A program made the position numbers and the translations under genes. This document shows, piece after piece, positions 18,021-26,463 of a stretch of DNA of 62,735 nt. The stretch covers positions 1 to 62,735 of the forward strand of contig JAEOTL010000256.1 of the NCBI GenBank assembly GCA_016839845.1, given 5' to 3'. How positions within the stretch are numbered: the first letter of the stretch is position 1; the number at the start of each line of letters is the position of its first letter. This stretch comes from Promethearchaeota archaeon (GTDB taxonomy: Archaea > Asgardarchaeota > Lokiarchaeia > Sigynarchaeales > SOKP01). Under the pieces are notes generated by a model. It saw only the letters and a list, made by a program, of their open reading frames with translations, did not search any database and was not told the origin of the DNA.

Positions 18021-18803
18021 ATGTCTGAAAAGAATCAAAGTCAAAAGCTCACAGATGAAATTAAAAAATTTGTGTTAGAAACAGGAATGGATATTGTTGG
18101 GATAGCAGATGTTGATAATGAATTATTCCTAGAGGCACCAGAATCTCACCAACCAAAAAATATCTTAGAAGGTGCAAAATCTATAATCGTTTTTGGAAAA
18201 TCCATGCCAAAATCAATATTTCGATTGAAAAACCATCATGATAACCTTGTCCATAGAGCTTATCATAGTTTGTATAAATTAATAGATATTACTGGAGTTA
18301 AAGTGGCGCATTACATTGAATCTCTTGGCTATTATTCAATTTCTATTCCCTCATATAATCCTATAGCGATAGAACATTATATGCCCTGGGGTGTTATTTC
18401 ATTAAAACATGCGGGAGTAGCCGCAGGTCTCGGAAAAATCGCAAAAAATGGTTTGTTAATACATCCACATCATGGTACACTGTTGAGATTATCGGCAGTC
18501 ATTACTACTGCAATACTTAATGCTGATCGAATAGCTGAAGAAAATGTTTGCAAAGAGTGTAATCTATGTATTGAAAAATGTCCACATAACGCATTTGACA
18601 AGGATGGTGCTTTCAACAAAAGGACGTGTCTCCCAAATACAGTTAAGCATGGAATTAGCATACTGCATCCACCTGATGAGGATTACAGAAAGAATGTCGA
18701 ACTAATATCAAATACTTTCTTTTTGGAGTATACAATTGGGTGTACTATTTGCTTAGATGTTTGCCCCATCAATAAAAAACAACTGTCAGAAATTAATGAT
18801 TAA
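18021..18803 (+). CDS. QueG-like double [4Fe-4S] cluster protein
   Basis: About 260 aa, resembling epoxyqueuosine reductase and related corrinoid/Fe-S proteins. The C-terminal half carries the paired cluster pattern CKECNLCIEKCP and GCTICLDVCPINK, with another Cys (KRTCLP) between them. The N-terminal domain has the VGIADVDNE opening and SIIVFGKSMP strand of the family. It is shorter than canonical QueG (about 380 aa) and lacks its C-terminal repeats, so queuosine synthesis is not assured. I prefer the ATG at 18021 over the one at 17997: the earlier start overlaps the thiolase gene, while GGGGA lies just upstream of 18021. Location suggests co-transcription with the thiolases. Confidence 0.8.
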   Translation: MSEKNQSQKLTDEIKKFVLETGMDIVGIADVDNELFLEAPESHQPKNILEGAKSIIVFGKSMPKSIFRLKNHHDNLVHRAYHSLYKLIDITGVKVAHYIESLGYYSISIPSYNPIAIEHYMPWGVISLKHAGVAAGLGKIAKNGLLIHPHHGTLLRLSAVITTAILNADRIAEENVCKECNLCIEKCPHNAFDKDGAFNKRTCLPNTVKHGISILHPPDEDYRKNVELISNTFFLEYTIGCTICLDVCPINKKQLSEIND

Positions 18804-18878
18804 GGAAATTGGATTTTCATCATTTGTTAATATTTAGGTAATGACTAAAATCAGTGAGATTACATCAATTTTAATAGT

Positions 18879-20210
18879 TCATAGATTTTCGATGGACATT
18901 ATCGGTTTGAACTCCTGAGTAAATTCTTTGTTTTTTTTTAGAGAATTATATTCTTTAATAATCTCGTTTCGAATCATATTTTTATTGTTAAGCTTAGTTA
19001 TCTTGACTAATCTTAGTGTTCGCTTATAATATTTAATAGCTTTAGTTTCTTGGTTAAGTTTCACTAAGATTTTAGCGAGGTTCCAAAAAAATAAAAAATC
19101 ATCTCTATAAAGTTTTATAGCGATCAGGAAATAATTATATGCTATTTTGTAATTATCCTTATAAAAAGCTTTAATACCAAGATAAAAATAATCTAATGAC
19201 TTTTTTTCTAAAATTTTGAGAGAGAAGAATTCTATTTCGGGATGTTCAATTTTATCACGTATTATTTTCAATTTATTTATTATATTCTCATTTTCTTGGT
19301 CTTTTTGCATCAATTTCTTAATTGTTTTCTTTGCGAAGGATTCAATTGAGGAAAATGCGATTTTCTGGGTTCCAGGATAAGTATATATATTTTTAAATGA
19401 GTGACATAAAATATTAGGAAAATTCAATCGAATTAAAAGATCTGTTACATCAAGAACTCGTTTGCTCACCAATTGAGAAAATATCCTTTTATCTTTAAGA
19501 ACTCTTAATAATACTTTAACAGATTGGGGCCATTTCATCAATGAATCTACTAGAACTTCAAATATTGAGCTAATTTTGTGCGTTTTTTGATAATCAAGTA
19601 AAGAAATCAAATATAGAGATAATAGATCTTCTTGTTCTTTAATTAGGAGCGAATTATTAAAATCAACATGACCTTCAGATTGAAGAATTTTATGCACATT
19701 TGCTAGAACTTGGAAAATTTCAACGTCATTAGAAATTCTAGGCTTATAACACTTAATTCTTACAATGGGGATCAACTCAGTGTTGAAAAAATATGTGGTT
19801 TCGATATTTATGAATCCTATATTTTCTAATATTTCACGAAGTAAGTAAATAGGAAAACAGAATTTATGCTGTAATCCTTTATCTGGTACTCCATAAAACC
19901 ATCCTAAAATAACTTTTTTCTGATCTTCATTAGATTTTAAATACAATTGACAGATTTTCTTCAGATCAGGGATTTCAAGGATCAATTTACCATTAAGCTT
20001 TAAAACGCGAAAAAATTCATTTAACGCATAAATCGCTTCAAAAAATGTCAAATGTTCAATAATTTGAACTGCTTTTACTTCCTTAAAGCAAAAATCTTCG
20101 AAATCAAGGTTAACAGCAGACATTAATTTATCTGCTATTAAATCTTCATAAAAATCTACATTAATGTATTCCGGTTCGTATTTCTTTCCACAACCAACAT
20201 TTAATTTCAT
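18879..20210 (-). CDS. SAM-dependent methyltransferase domain with C-terminal TPR-like region
   Basis: A 443-aa two-part protein. Residues 1-160 are a class I methyltransferase of the Methyltransf_11 style: motif I LNVGCGKKY at the extreme N-terminus, a VQIIEHL acidic/histidine loop and the LKLNGKLILEIPDL strand. Residues 160-340 are helical and unrecognised. Residues 345-430 have repeated Y/F-x2-A and A-I-x-Y-Y spacing typical of TPR helices (YFYLGIKAFYKDNYKIAYNY). Its ATG overlaps the stop of the small membrane protein gene upstream by 4 bp, so translation is coupled. As last gene of the radical SAM cassette, it may modify or bind the small proteins; that is inference. Confidence 0.75.
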   Translation of the reverse strand: MKLNVGCGKKYEPEYINVDFYEDLIADKLMSAVNLDFEDFCFKEVKAVQIIEHLTFFEAIYALNEFFRVLKLNGKLILEIPDLKKICQLYLKSNEDQKKVILGWFYGVPDKGLQHKFCFPIYLLREILENIGFINIETTYFFNTELIPIVRIKCYKPRISNDVEIFQVLANVHKILQSEGHVDFNNSLLIKEQEDLLSLYLISLLDYQKTHKISSIFEVLVDSLMKWPQSVKVLLRVLKDKRIFSQLVSKRVLDVTDLLIRLNFPNILCHSFKNIYTYPGTQKIAFSSIESFAKKTIKKLMQKDQENENIINKLKIIRDKIEHPEIEFFSLKILEKKSLDYFYLGIKAFYKDNYKIAYNYFLIAIKLYRDDFLFFWNLAKILVKLNQETKAIKYYKRTLRLVKITKLNNKNMIRNEIIKEYNSLKKNKEFTQEFKPIMSIENL

Positions 20211-20506
20211 TTTTTAAGAGCAATACCTTTAAATTTCTTCTCAAAATCCATTATCCTTATGGTAGAATATCTTGTACCGCTAGGATAAGTAGTATTTGTA
20301 TGTGTGGAAATACTAAATCCTAATTGGGTTACAAATATAATTGCAGCTCCAACTAAAATCAAAATAATTATTAATATAATATTTGTTATAATTCTATTTT
20401 TGAAGCTATAAGACCCTTCTTTAAAGAAGAGGGATCTATTAATTTCTCTTCTAGTTAAACCTAAATCTTTACCTATTTGATATAATTGAAAGAACTCATT
20501 ATTCAA
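20207..20506 (-). CDS. Small single-helix membrane protein with C-terminal Y-P-S-G / Y-S-T motif (B)
   Basis: A 99-aa protein. Residues 1-25 (FFQLYQIGKDLGLTRREI) look like a short helix-turn-helix or recognition segment. One transmembrane helix follows (about 40-62), then a tail containing TTYPSG and RYSTIRIMDF. Initiation is at a TTG, seven bases after a strong GAGGAAG; the nearer ATG is out of frame and stops after four codons. It is clearly paralogous to the neighbouring gene: the N-terminal FFQL(Y/F)Q(I/V)GK(D/E)LGL and the tail motif are both kept, while the helix diverges. It overlaps the methyltransferase gene by 4 bp. Function unknown; a substrate of the radical SAM enzyme is an attractive possibility. 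Confidence 0.75.
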   Translation of the reverse strand: MNNEFFQLYQIGKDLGLTRREINRSLFFKEGSYSFKNRIITNIILIIILILVGAAIIFVTQLGFSISTHTNTTYPSGTRYSTIRIMDFEKKFKGIALKK

Positions 20507-20572
20507 TGTTCATCTTCCTCATTTTTTACTGGTACTCGCGATTAAATTCCTCATTAAAATATTTATTTTAAT

Positions 20573-20827
20573 TCACCTTCTTCCTTTAAAATCCTTGTTC
20601 TTTGCTGTTGAATAATATGATCCTGAGGGATATGTATCTTTAATCGCTGGTGTACCTAAAAAAAACACAGCTATTAAAATCCCAAAAACGATGAAGACTA
20701 TTACTATCAAGGCAGCAAAGAATGTTAAACGCCTTGGATTGTTAATAAAGATTATTTTACTTATTTCTTTCTTCTTTAATCCTAATTCCTTACCAACTTG
20801 AAATAATTGAAAAAAATCTTTAAACAG
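20573..20827 (-). CDS. Small single-helix membrane protein with C-terminal Y-P-S-G / Y-S-T motif (A), apparent CTG start
   Basis: An 84-aa protein, paralog of the next gene. It has FFQLFQVGKELGLKKKEI, one transmembrane helix (about 35-58), and the tail TYPSGSYYSTAKNKDFKGRR. The longest frame would start at an ATG at 20980, inside the radical SAM gene, which is unlikely. Aligning it with the paralog puts the initiator exactly at CTG 20827 (xFKDFFQLF against xNNEFFQLY), eleven bases after GAGGTG; no ATG, GTG or TTG is available there. Identity between the two proteins is confined to the N-terminal segment and the tail, suggesting recognition at both ends. Function unknown. Confidence 0.7.
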   Translation of the reverse strand: MFKDFFQLFQVGKELGLKKKEISKIIFINNPRRLTFFAALIVIVFIVFGILIAVFFLGTPAIKDTYPSGSYYSTAKNKDFKGRR

Positions 20828-20838
20828 AGTTAGAATCT

Positions 20839-20844
20839 CACCTC
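20839..20844 (-). promoter_or_regulatory. Shine-Dalgarno for CTG-start small membrane protein
   Basis: GAGGTG on the minus strand, just after the stop of the radical SAM gene. It lies 11 bases from CTG 20827 and 2 bases from an ATT at 20836. It supports a start inside this interval and not at the ATG at 20980. Confidence 0.6.
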
Positions 20845-20862
20845 TTTTTGTAGAATAATAAT

Positions 20863-21966
20863 TTATTTGAATGTTAAATTGTAACTTAAATTTTTTAATT
20901 TTGAGAATATTGAATCTAATTTCCCCCGAATAGGAAATTCTTCTAAATTGAATATATTTTTTTCTATTGATCTTAAACAATACGGATCATCAAAGCACTC
21001 AAGTGCATAAGCTGTTCCCAAACAACCTCCTTTACATGAATTTACTAAATCGCAATTGACACATAATTGATTTAATATCTTCTCATTAGATCTTAATCGA
21101 TTTAATATTTCTTTTAAACTCTGAGTTCTTACATTTCCTTCAACAAATCCATCTGGGAGTGTTAAACATCCTTTGATATTTCCATTACTTTGAATTCCTA
21201 AAACGGATAATCCTGCCTGACACCCAACCCATGGATTTAATCCCAAGTTAGGAATAAATCTTGAGAAATGTCCAAAACAATGGGCTCCTATTAATGGTAG
21301 TCTTCTATATGAGTATTTTTGTTGATTGATTGCTATAAATAATGCTATTGTGTAAAACTCCTCCCTCGTTATAACTAATTCTTTTGGAAATCGTCCAATT
21401 GGGACACAAATTTGAACTTGCCATGCAATATTTCTGTCTAAGAGTAAATTTTTTATTAGATTCAGTTCTTTGATATTAATCTTATTAACACTCGTGATAA
21501 CACTTACGGGGATTTTTTCACCTTTTAACCTTTTTATAGCATTTAATGTTTTTTGAAATGATCCTTGAACTCCTCGTAAGCGATCATGTGTCTTTTGATT
21601 TCCTCCATCTAAACTAAGACCAACACAATCAACATTTAACTTTTTTAAATTTTGAATATGCTGAATCAAATTTAACCCATTTGATACAATTGATAAATCC
21701 ATTTTAAATTTCTTTATTTCTTTAGCAATTATGTACCAATCTTCTCTAATTAAAGGTTCTCCCCCCATTAATGCTACTCCTTTATAACCACAACTATATA
21801 ATTCCTTTACTAATTTTAAAGCCTCCTGAGTATTCAACTCGTCAAAACGGCTTTTTCCAGCATTTGAGCCACAATGTATACATTTACTATCACATTTTAA
21901 TGTAATTTCCCATACTGCACAAATGGGTTTAATTCTTTGAGCTATTAATGATGCGATATTTGGCAT
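20863..21966 (-). CDS. Radical SAM/SPASM domain protein (peptide-maturase-like)
   Basis: A 367-aa radical SAM enzyme. The SAM cluster motif is CDSKCIHC (C-x3-C-x2-C, near residue 25), followed by the MGGEPLIRED glycine/glutamate motif and SIVSNG strand. A C-terminal SPASM region provides many cysteines for auxiliary clusters: GCQAG, GCLTLPDG and CVNCDLVNSCKGGC, ending with CFDDPYC. SPASM enzymes of this size usually modify peptides (RiPP or quinohemoprotein-type maturation) or act in heme d1 synthesis. Immediately downstream lie two tiny paralogous membrane proteins with a conserved Tyr/Ser/Thr-rich tail, which fits peptide modification. Substrate not demonstrated. Confidence 0.88.
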   Translation of the reverse strand: MPNIASLIAQRIKPICAVWEITLKCDSKCIHCGSNAGKSRFDELNTQEALKLVKELYSCGYKGVALMGGEPLIREDWYIIAKEIKKFKMDLSIVSNGLNLIQHIQNLKKLNVDCVGLSLDGGNQKTHDRLRGVQGSFQKTLNAIKRLKGEKIPVSVITSVNKINIKELNLIKNLLLDRNIAWQVQICVPIGRFPKELVITREEFYTIALFIAINQQKYSYRRLPLIGAHCFGHFSRFIPNLGLNPWVGCQAGLSVLGIQSNGNIKGCLTLPDGFVEGNVRTQSLKEILNRLRSNEKILNQLCVNCDLVNSCKGGCLGTAYALECFDDPYCLRSIEKNIFNLEEFPIRGKLDSIFSKLKNLSYNLTFK

Positions 21967-22139
21967 ATTTCAAAATTGGAGGTGTTTACCTAAATTAAAT
22001 TTATATCAAATTAATTAATAAACTTTTTTGAGAGAATTTTTGCTAATATTTAGAAAGATAATCTGTCTACCGAATACGGTTAAGTATGGGATTAATAAAT
22101 TACCTATATTATAAAAAAAAAAGAAAAATTATATCTTAT

Positions 22140-22514
22140 TTATTCAAGTCCTATTTTTCCAGCATACTTCACTATTATGAATATGATAAACGCAATAATT
22201 ATGAAGTTAATAAGAGCTGCGATGAAATTTCCTACACGAAACACACCGACTTTAAACTCTTGAAGATCTTCAAAACCGGGTAGGAAAATTCCTATTATCG
22301 GGGTTATAATATCTTCTGCTAGTGACAAAATAAGCGCATTAACTGCGAGCCCAAGAATAAATGCCGCTGCTAGCCCTAGGATTTTGTATTTCTTTATAAA
22401 ATCTAAAAATTCTGCAGCAAGATTCTTTGGCTTTTCTGGCTTAGGTTCTGGGGCGGGAGTAAGAAGTTCCCGAATTTTTGTTAATTCTTCCAACATATCA
22501 TTTTCTTTAGACAT
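22140..22514 (-). CDS. mscL: MscL-like large-conductance mechanosensitive channel
   Basis: A 124-aa protein matching MscL in size and layout. TM1 (about residues 48-72) contains the glycine/alanine packing run GLAVNALILSLAEDIITPIIG, equivalent to the E. coli pore helix. A short periplasmic loop with FEDLQEFKVGVFRVGNF follows, then TM2 (about 95-115), IINFIIIAF-like. Unlike the bacterial protein it has a 35-residue N-terminal extension that is charged and proline-rich (TPAPEPKPEKPKN) rather than the usual short amphipathic helix, and almost no C-terminal bundle. It would release osmolytes on hypo-osmotic shock. It stands alone, transcribed away from the MoxR gene. Confidence 0.82.
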   Translation of the reverse strand: MSKENDMLEELTKIRELLTPAPEPKPEKPKNLAAEFLDFIKKYKILGLAAAFILGLAVNALILSLAEDIITPIIGIFLPGFEDLQEFKVGVFRVGNFIAALINFIIIAFIIFIIVKYAGKIGLE

Positions 22515-22679
22515 GATTGAAATCTCTACTTTTTTATAGATAATTAATGTTTTGAACCCTAGTTATTTAAATTTTTTTTATATTTTTCATAGAGAATAAA
22601 TGATATAATCAAAAAGAAGAACCCAAATCTTGTAATTTAATTCAAAAATTATTTAATTTTACAATAATTTTCAATAATC

Positions 22680-23531
22680 ATGGATGCTACTTTTAATAAA
22701 TTTCAAGGAGACGTAAAAACTGATACTGTTAAGTATTTAGCGGATCCTCAGCTAAGGAATATTGTCAATGTAACTATAGCTCTGGGACGCCCTTTACTCG
22801 TTAAGGGTGAACCTGGAACAGGAAAAACCATGTTAGCACATGCTATCGCAACAAGCTTAAACAAACGGTTAATCATTTGGAATATCAAAAGTACAACTGA
22901 AGCCATTGACGGCTGTTACATGTATGATACCGTACAAAGATTGAATGATAGTAGATTCGGCTGTGAGGATAGAGATGTGAATAATATTCATGATTATATT
23001 ACATTTGGCCCCATGGGCGAAGCCTTTGATTCTGATGAGCAGGTGGTTCTTCTTATTGATGAAATTGACAAAGCAGATATTGAATTTCCAAATGATCTAC
23101 TCCAAGAATTAGACGTTATGGAGTTTTACATTAAAGAAACTAAGGAATTTATAAAATCGAAAACTCGACCAATTGTAATTATAACCTCAAATAATGAGAA
23201 AGAATTACCCGATGCTTTCTTGAGGAGATGCGTGTTTCATTGGATAGAATTTCCTTCCAGGTCATTTATGGCTGAAATTTGCAACTTACATTATCCAGAT
23301 CTGAAGGAAAACTTATTGAGCCAATGCCTTAAACATTTTTACGCTTTACGAGCTATTACAAAAATGAGAAAGTTGCCCTCTACATCTGAACTTCTTGATT
23401 GGATCGGAGTATTGCTTAAAAGCGGGATAAGCATTGATGAATTGAAGAAAGGGGTTCCCTTTTTAGGAGTTCTTATAAAGAAAGAAAAAGATATAGAAAT
23501 AGCAATAGAAAAACTCAAATTTCCAACCTAA
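22680..23531 (+). CDS. MoxR-family AAA+ ATPase
   Basis: A 283-aa AAA+ protein. Walker A GEPGTGKT is near residue 42, Walker B LLIDEIDKAD near 122, sensor 1 IITSNNEKELPDAF and arginine finger LRRCVFHW near 180. MoxR ATPases work with a von Willebrand A protein as metal-insertion or protein-activation chaperones; the next gene, 12 bp downstream, is exactly such a VWA protein. No obvious client (methanol, CO or nitric oxide enzyme) is adjacent, so the target is unknown. Confidence 0.9.
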   Translation: MDATFNKFQGDVKTDTVKYLADPQLRNIVNVTIALGRPLLVKGEPGTGKTMLAHAIATSLNKRLIIWNIKSTTEAIDGCYMYDTVQRLNDSRFGCEDRDVNNIHDYITFGPMGEAFDSDEQVVLLIDEIDKADIEFPNDLLQELDVMEFYIKETKEFIKSKTRPIVIITSNNEKELPDAFLRRCVFHWIEFPSRSFMAEICNLHYPDLKENLLSQCLKHFYALRAITKMRKLPSTSELLDWIGVLLKSGISIDELKKGVPFLGVLIKKEKDIEIAIEKLKFPT

Positions 23532-23543
23532 TTTGTCATTTCC

Positions 23544-24779
23544 ATGTTCTTGGATTATTTTTTTTACCTAAAGGAAGTATTACCGGTTAGCATAACGGAG
23601 TTTATGACCCTTTTAGAAGCCCTCAACAAAGGGCTTATAAAGAACATGGTGGAATTTTATTATATCTCTCGTTCCATTCTATGTAAGAATGAACATCAAT
23701 TAGATATATATGATATTGCTTTTGCTAATTACTTCAAGGATGCTGCAATAGACTTTCCCGAAGATATTAAACAAGAGATGTTGGAATGGCTGGAAAAGAA
23801 TATTACAATCCTCCGTTTACCTGCAATAAAAGAACTGTTTCCCGGGATGAGTTTAGAAGAATTGGAAGAGCAGTTTAGAAAATTGATGAGAGACCAAAAA
23901 GAAGAGCATAATTTTGGGAATAAGTGGATAGGCACTCAAGGAACTTCACCATTCGGAAACACAGGTCAAAATGTAACCGGATTCAGAATTGGTGGGGATT
24001 ATGGGATGCATAGTGCCGTGAGAATAGCTCAAAAACGGATATTTAAAGATTATCGTAAAGATTTGACAATAGATACTAGACAGATAAAGATTGCGTTAAA
24101 AAGACTAAAAGAATTAGATGAAATTGGAAAGAAGGATGAACTGGACCTAAAGAAAACCATTGATGAAACTGGGAGAAATGGTGGAGATCTCGAATTAATC
24201 TTCAGCAAGAGGAAAAAAAACAATATCAAACTCGTACTCCTAATGGATGTTGGAGGAACGATGGATCCTTATACTCATCAAGTAAATCTTTTATTTTCGG
24301 CAGCAAACAACATAACACATTGGAAAGATTTTAAATATTATTATTTCCATAATTGTATTTACAACTATCTGTACGAAGATGCTAAGAGAACTACTGATAA
24401 AGCTATAGAATTTGATGATTTTCTAAGAAAATACGATAAATCTTATCGCGTAGTTATTGTGGGTGATCAAGATATGCATAGAAGCGAATTAGTTAATCCT
24501 CACGGTGCTATTTATGATGATGCCAGTAATAAAAAATCCGGTCTTCATTACATAAATGAAATCGCCCTTCATTATGGTAAAAATGTAGTTTGGCTCAACC
24601 CTGAACCAGTCAGATATGATTGGATGTCATGGACTAAATTAAAGATAGCTAAGCGTATACCCACTTTTAGCCTGACTATAAAGGGTATCGAACAAGCTAT
24701 GGATTATTTGCGAGGTGGTGGGAAGAATCACTACACCACAGTAGACCATCTTAAAGACGTTATGTTAGCACTTTATTAA
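23544..24779 (+). CDS. VWA-domain (CoxE-like) partner of MoxR ATPase
   Basis: A 411-aa soluble protein. The C-terminal half (from about residue 230) is a von Willebrand A fold: KLVLLMDVGGTMD, then FKYYYFHN, and a later strand YRVVIVGDQDM. The metal-ion adhesion motif D-x-S-x-S is degenerate (D-V-G-G-T), so metal coordination may be altered or lost. The N-terminal 130 residues are helical, with a LEELEEQFRKLMRDQKEEH segment and a glycine-rich linker. Pairing with MoxR 12 bp upstream is the standard arrangement. Function is probably assembly or activation of an unidentified enzyme or complex. Confidence 0.82.
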   Translation: MFLDYFFYLKEVLPVSITEFMTLLEALNKGLIKNMVEFYYISRSILCKNEHQLDIYDIAFANYFKDAAIDFPEDIKQEMLEWLEKNITILRLPAIKELFPGMSLEELEEQFRKLMRDQKEEHNFGNKWIGTQGTSPFGNTGQNVTGFRIGGDYGMHSAVRIAQKRIFKDYRKDLTIDTRQIKIALKRLKELDEIGKKDELDLKKTIDETGRNGGDLELIFSKRKKNNIKLVLLMDVGGTMDPYTHQVNLLFSAANNITHWKDFKYYYFHNCIYNYLYEDAKRTTDKAIEFDDFLRKYDKSYRVVIVGDQDMHRSELVNPHGAIYDDASNKKSGLHYINEIALHYGKNVVWLNPEPVRYDWMSWTKLKIAKRIPTFSLTIKGIEQAMDYLRGGGKNHYTTVDHLKDVMLALY

Positions 24780-24870
24780 GAACAAGGTGACTGCAAGTTA
24801 CTACTATATTTAGAACTATCTTTTAAATATTATTTAATAAGATAAAAAAGAGAAATAAAAGATAAATATT

Positions 24871-26430
24871 CTATTCTTTTCCATATTCTACTCCCAGAGG
24901 GAGTTGTTCCATTAATATATCTCTTAATCGAGGGGTAATTGGGCGTCCCTTCTTATGAATGGCTCTTCCGACAACCGCTTCTGCAGCCTCAAGTGTCATT
25001 TCTGAGAGAGTTGGGTGACTATGTATTGTATTCGTGATATCTTCAATCGTTAAACCATGTTGCATAGCAAGTGTAATCTCAGCAATTAGTTCCGATGCTC
25101 CCTCACCAATACAAGATGCCCCAACTATATTGAGGGTATGTTTATCTGCCAGGATTATCAGTAAACCTTCTTGTCCCATACATTTCGCTTTACCGAGGCT
25201 ACTATAAGGAAATTGACCCACTAACACGTCAATTCCATATTCTTTTGCTTGTTTTCGTCTAAGCCCTACAGATCCAATATTGGGACTTGTGAAGATTGTT
25301 GATGGAATTACTCTATAATTTGTTCTTTTTGAATGTATCCGAAAGTTATTGAGACTAGATAGCGCATTGGCGACCGCAATATCTCCTTCATATCTAGCGA
25401 CATGGGCAAGCATAAGTCCCCCATTTACATCGCCAATTGCAAATATTCCATTCACACTTGTTTCTAAGGTGTGAGGATCGACCTCAATAACACTTCTTCT
25501 TGTTTCAATTCCTAAATCTTCCAATCCTAGTTTGTTAGATACTTTATCTCTTCCTATTGATATTAAGCATAAATCTGCTTCATAAGTATTCTTCTCTGCA
25601 GTGTCTATGTCCTCTATATTGGTTGAGGCTGAACAGGTTGTTGCCCTTACTCCTGAACCATAATTCTCAACAGACAACACATTTTGGGAAGTTTTAATTG
25701 TAATTCCTTTCGTATCAAATGTTTTCTGTAATTGTTTGATAATAATAGGTTCCTCTGATGCTATGGGTGATGGAAGATACTCTAGAAGAGTTACTTCGCT
25801 CCCAAAACTGGAAAAAATATCAGCGAATTCACAACCGATAACTCCTGCGCCAATAATTAATAATTTCTTAGGAATTGTCTTAAAATTGGGATCTAGAATA
25901 TCATCACTTGTTAATATTTTCTTATGATCTACATTGAAATTTGGAAAGATGGTGGGAGTGGATCCTGTTGCGATAATTACCCGTTGAGCGAGAATAATTT
26001 CTTTAGTATTTTCTCCTTGAATTAATACTTTAAATCCTTGGTTAGCATCTCCTGCTAGAATTTTACCTTTTCCTATGAACACATCGTTTTTCCACGCTTT
26101 TTGTAGATTTGCAATCCCAGTCCCCAACTCGTTTACTATTTTATTTTTTCGCTCAACAACTTTAGAGAAGTCTGCTTTATAATCTTTAACAGAGATTCCA
26201 AATTCCTCAGAATTGCTAATAGATTCAAGAAAATGAGCTGAAGCAAGTAGAGCTTTTGTTGGAATACAACCCCTATTCAAACAGGTACCACCTAATTTAT
26301 CTTTTTCAATAAGTGCAACTTTTGCCCCATATTGAGCTGCTCTGATGGCTGAATGATATCCACCGGGTCCTGCCCCTATGACTGCTATATCATATTCTTT
26401 TTTCTGCTTTTCTTCGTTAGGCAATTCCAA
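24871..26430 (-). CDS. lpdA: Dihydrolipoamide dehydrogenase
   Basis: A 519-aa FAD disulfide oxidoreductase. It has the N-terminal GAGPGGYHSAIRAAQ flavin motif, redox-active GGTCLNRGCIPTKAL, NAD-binding GAGVIGCEFADIF, and FAIGDVNGG. The catalytic HSHPTLSE His-Glu pair is near the C-terminus, completing the active site across the dimer. The protein is 40-50 residues longer than typical E3 because of a C-terminal tail (AIHKKGRPITPRLRDILMEQ). It could serve a 2-oxo acid dehydrogenase or a glycine cleavage system; no E1 or lipoyl protein is next to it, although an E2-like catalytic domain begins at the right end of the window. Confidence 0.93.
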   Translation of the reverse strand: MELPNEEKQKKEYDIAVIGAGPGGYHSAIRAAQYGAKVALIEKDKLGGTCLNRGCIPTKALLASAHFLESISNSEEFGISVKDYKADFSKVVERKNKIVNELGTGIANLQKAWKNDVFIGKGKILAGDANQGFKVLIQGENTKEIILAQRVIIATGSTPTIFPNFNVDHKKILTSDDILDPNFKTIPKKLLIIGAGVIGCEFADIFSSFGSEVTLLEYLPSPIASEEPIIIKQLQKTFDTKGITIKTSQNVLSVENYGSGVRATTCSASTNIEDIDTAEKNTYEADLCLISIGRDKVSNKLGLEDLGIETRRSVIEVDPHTLETSVNGIFAIGDVNGGLMLAHVARYEGDIAVANALSSLNNFRIHSKRTNYRVIPSTIFTSPNIGSVGLRRKQAKEYGIDVLVGQFPYSSLGKAKCMGQEGLLIILADKHTLNIVGASCIGEGASELIAEITLAMQHGLTIEDITNTIHSHPTLSEMTLEAAEAVVGRAIHKKGRPITPRLRDILMEQLPLGVEYGKE

Positions 26431-26463
26431 ATCTCCTTTTTTTTAAATTATTATAATCCTATT

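Noticed and set aside
20828..20980. N-terminal extension of the small membrane protein from ATG 20980
   Set aside because: It would overlap the radical SAM gene by over 100 bp, has no counterpart in the paralog, and a Shine-Dalgarno sits just before the conserved region instead.
22086..22283. Plus-strand ORF of 65 codons
   Set aside because: It overlaps mscL antisense and is a Lys/Tyr/Asn-rich artefact of AT-rich DNA, with no RBS.
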